From Phil1 sp964612925 (GTDB taxonomy: Bacteria > Bacillota > Clostridia > Christensenellales > CAG-138), in assembly GCA_964612925.1 (NCBI GenBank), contig CAZTFU010000050.1:1-7826 (forward strand): a DNA stretch of 7,826 nucleotides, read 5' to 3'. The position numbers were made by a program, and so were the translations under genes. This document shows positions 6,891 through 7,826 of this stretch, piece by piece. Each line of letters opens with the position of its first letter. Positions within the stretch are counted from its first letter, which is position 1. The notes below the pieces were generated by a model, which saw nothing but the letters and a program-made list of their open reading frames with translations, was not told where the DNA came from and ran no database searches.

Positions 6891-7343
6891 GTGGAAAGCA
6901 ATCCCTTATCCGCAAACGAGGTTGAGCAGGTCACTTTGCTCAGGCAAATAGCCGCATCAAACAAGGCGCGCACAACTGCCGCGCGCATAACGGCAGCGGC
7001 GGCGGTGCTTATTGCCGTGGCCATAGCAGTCGCCTGCATGGTGCTTATCCCGCGCATGATATCCGCGCTTGACAGCATAGACGCGGCCGCAAATGAGCTT
7101 AACGATGTTGCCTCAACGCTTGATGAGGTTGATTTTGCAGGCATGGCGCAGGGCATAAACGACCTTACCGAACAGGGCAAAACCGCAATAGATTCAGCGC
7201 TCACAAGCATTGAAGATGCGCTTGAGGATATGCAGGGCGCACTCGACACCGTAGCACAGTTTGACGTAGAGGGGCTTAACAAAAGCATAGCGGATTTTTC
7301 CGCGCTGGTATCGCCGCTTGCAAAGCTTTTCGGCGGAAGGTAA
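6891..7343 (+). CDS. Small single-pass membrane protein with a helical, probably coiled-coil, C-terminal domain
   Basis: I do not recognise a named family for this 150-residue protein. A polar, basic N-terminal stretch (1-32, with KARTTAAR) precedes one Ala/Val/Ile-rich transmembrane segment (about 33-53). The rest is predicted to be helical: heptad-like Leu/Ile/Val spacing over about 56-122 (ALDSIDAAANELNDVASTLDEVD). A short internal repeat is visible: VDFAGMAQGINDL (80-92) and FDVEGLNKSIADF (124-136) share the pattern D-x-x-G-(M/L)-x-x-(G/S)-I-x-D. It ends SPLAKLFGGR. By the positive-inside tendency the N-terminus should be cytoplasmic and the helical domain outside, but this is uncertain. 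It begins 19 bp after the deacylase with a strong ribosome site and closes the operon. It might be a scaffold partner of the SPFH protein; that is inference. Confidence 0.8.
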   Translation: MESNPLSANEVEQVTLLRQIAASNKARTTAARITAAAAVLIAVAIAVACMVLIPRMISALDSIDAAANELNDVASTLDEVDFAGMAQGINDLTEQGKTAIDSALTSIEDALEDMQGALDTVAQFDVEGLNKSIADFSALVSPLAKLFGGR

Positions 7344-7397
7344 GGGGCGTTACAGCGTGCACGGCGGCGCGGATAAGTAATTATACTCGAAATTTGA

Positions 7398-7434
7398 TTG
7401 CATGCGCGGTAAAGTCCTCTTGCCGTGCATGCAA
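7398..7434 (+). other. Hairpin 1 between the operon and tRNA-Met
   Basis: Arms at 7398-7409 and 7423-7434 pair over 12 positions (eight perfect outer pairs, ttgcatgc with gcatgcaa, then one G-U and three more pairs); the inner part can extend a few pairs with one bulge. No T-run follows, so it is not a textbook terminator, but it is the first strong fold after the last stop codon of the operon (7343) and may mark or protect the 3' end of the transcript. Confidence 0.6.
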
Positions 7435-7446
7435 AACGCACGGCAA
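7420..7446 (+). other. Hairpin 2, overlapping and excluding hairpin 1
   Basis: Arms ttgccgtgc (7420-7428) and gcacggcaa (7438-7446) form nine perfect pairs around a nine-base loop. Its left arm overlaps the right arm of hairpin 1, so both cannot form together. The following sequence is A/T-rich (aatatttaataa) but lacks a T-tract. Confidence 0.6.
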
Positions 7447-7464
7447 AATATTTAATAAACACTA

Positions 7465-7493
7465 TTGACTTTCGCGTTCAAAACGGGTATACT
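7465..7493 (+). promoter_or_regulatory. Sigma-A promoter of the tRNA-Met gene
   Basis: TTGACT (7465-7470) and TATACT (7488-7493) each match five of six consensus bases and are 17 bp apart, the optimum. Transcription would begin near 7500, about 28 bases before the mature tRNA 5' end, leaving a short leader for RNase P to remove. Confidence 0.85.
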
Positions 7494-7527
7494 ATGCTTT
7501 GTCCGTTGCGGCGGATGAATTGAATAT

Positions 7528-7604
7528 GGCGGCGTAGCTCAGTTGGCTAGAGCATTCGGTTCATACCCGGAGTGTCATTGGTTCGAGTCCAATCGCCGCT
7601 ACCA
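7528..7604 (+). tRNA. tRNA-Met (CAT), elongator type, CCA encoded
   Basis: A full cloverleaf can be drawn. The acceptor stem is ggcggcg (7528-7534) with cgccgct (7594-7600), including one G-U at 1:72. The D arm is gctc/gagc (7537-7553). The anticodon stem ttcgg/ccgga (7555-7571) holds loop ttcatac with anticodon CAT at 7562-7564. The variable loop has five bases, and the T arm attgg-ttcgagt-ccaat spans 7577-7593. Discriminator A7601 is followed by a genome-encoded CCA. The paired 1:72 position and lack of the three G-C pairs in the anticodon stem rule out an initiator. The overall sequence resembles Bacillota elongator tRNA-Met; a tRNA-Ile2 with modified CAT anticodon is the less likely alternative. 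Confidence 0.95.
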
Positions 7605-7607
7605 CAC

Positions 7608-7640
7608 AAGCACTTGCATTTGCAGGTGCTTATTTTTTTT
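7608..7640 (+). terminator. Intrinsic terminator of tRNA-Met
   Basis: Arms aagcacttgc and gcaggtgctt (7608-7617 and 7622-7631) form a ten-pair stem with one G-U pair and a four-base loop, followed by eight T (7633-7640). It begins four bases after the CCA end of the tRNA. Confidence 0.93.
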
Positions 7641-7826
7641 GCAAATCCGTCCTTGTTTCATGCAAAATCGTCGTGGTGACGGCCTTACACTCTTGCGGCT
7701 TGAATGCGGAGAGTCGCCGTTTCCAACCAAAAAAGGCTCCCTTCATCCGATCGGACAAAAGAAGCCTTGTAAGGCCCTCTGAGATAAGAAACATACGCCT
7801 AAAAAGGCACTGTTTGGCCAATCACT
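7641..7826. other. Right-edge stretch with no convincing gene
   Basis: Short open frames exist on both strands (for example a minus-strand TTG frame of 63 codons) but none has a ribosome site, recognisable motif or sensible start. What can be seen is a leftward terminator-like structure at 7729-7768 and a nine-base inverted repeat, ggccttaca at 7681-7689 and tgtaaggcc at 7768-7776. A minus-strand gene ending just inside or beyond the right edge is possible. Confidence 0.5.
7729..7768 (-). terminator. Probable intrinsic terminator of a minus-strand gene lying to the right
   Basis: Read on the minus strand, aaggcttc (7768-7761) pairs with ggagcctt (7740-7733), eight pairs with one G-U, and a T-run of six (7734-7729) overlaps and follows the right arm. 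The 20-base loop contains the ten-base palindrome tccgatcgga (7746-7755), which could fold as an inner hairpin. The polarity points to a transcript entering from beyond the window and converging on the tRNA gene. Confidence 0.6.

Noticed and set aside
6299..7462. Long minus-strand open frame of 387 codons opposite the deacylase and the small protein
   Set aside because: It lies over two well-supported plus-strand genes, shows low-complexity Ser/Ala and Cys/Arg-rich sequence, has no ribosome site at its start and would run across the intergenic hairpins. It is a shadow of GC-rich third positions.
7543..7782. Plus-strand 79-codon open frame starting within the tRNA
   Set aside because: It begins inside tRNA-Met, crosses the terminator and has no ribosome site or recognisable sequence.
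1..7826. CRISPR array, retron, toxin-antitoxin pair, phage or insertion sequence
   Set aside because: No spaced direct repeats, reverse transcriptase, nuclease, transposase or integrase motifs are seen; only the short linker tandem repeat and local hairpins are present.

Overview
The window reads as a piece of chromosome from a Gram-positive-type bacterium, most likely an uncultured Clostridia or related Bacillota. The evidence is strong GGAGG-type Shine-Dalgarno sites, a cell-wall hydrolase built from four peptidoglycan-binding repeats plus NlpC/P60 on a Thr/Pro stalk, an elongator tRNA-Met of Bacillota type, and genes packed a few bases apart. The lineage is inferred from gene style, not from a marker gene. 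Composition and codon use look even along the window, and no transposase, integrase, phage gene or CRISPR array is visible.

Layout. Positions 3-1658 (minus strand) encode a membrane-anchored cell-wall endopeptidase. A 190-bp divergent region (1659-1848) carries an extended -10 promoter in each direction. From 1849 to 7343 six plus-strand genes follow with gaps of 0-29 bp, apparently one operon: an SPFH/prohibitin-like membrane protein, the three 5-oxoprolinase subunits pxpA, pxpB and pxpC, an N-acyl-D-amino-acid deacylase, and a small single-pass membrane protein. A 184-bp gap with two mutually exclusive hairpins separates the operon from an elongator tRNA-Met gene (7528-7604), which has its own TTGACT/TATACT promoter and a clear intrinsic terminator. 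The last 186 bp hold no convincing gene, only a terminator-like structure pointing left, presumably serving a minus-strand gene beyond the window.

How the genes may work together. PxpABC hydrolyses 5-oxoproline (pyroglutamate) to glutamate using ATP. The deacylase frees D-amino acids from N-acyl-D-amino acids. Together they suggest salvage of blocked or damaged amino acids, a source of which could be cell-wall or peptide turnover. The SPFH protein at the head of the operon and the membrane-anchored helical protein at its end would place this chemistry at or near the membrane. The enzyme assignments are firm; the combined pathway and the membrane-scaffold idea are inference. The SPFH + pxpABC + D-aminoacylase + small membrane protein combination is the most interesting aspect of the window. 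Nothing here amounts to a clearly new defence or mobile system.
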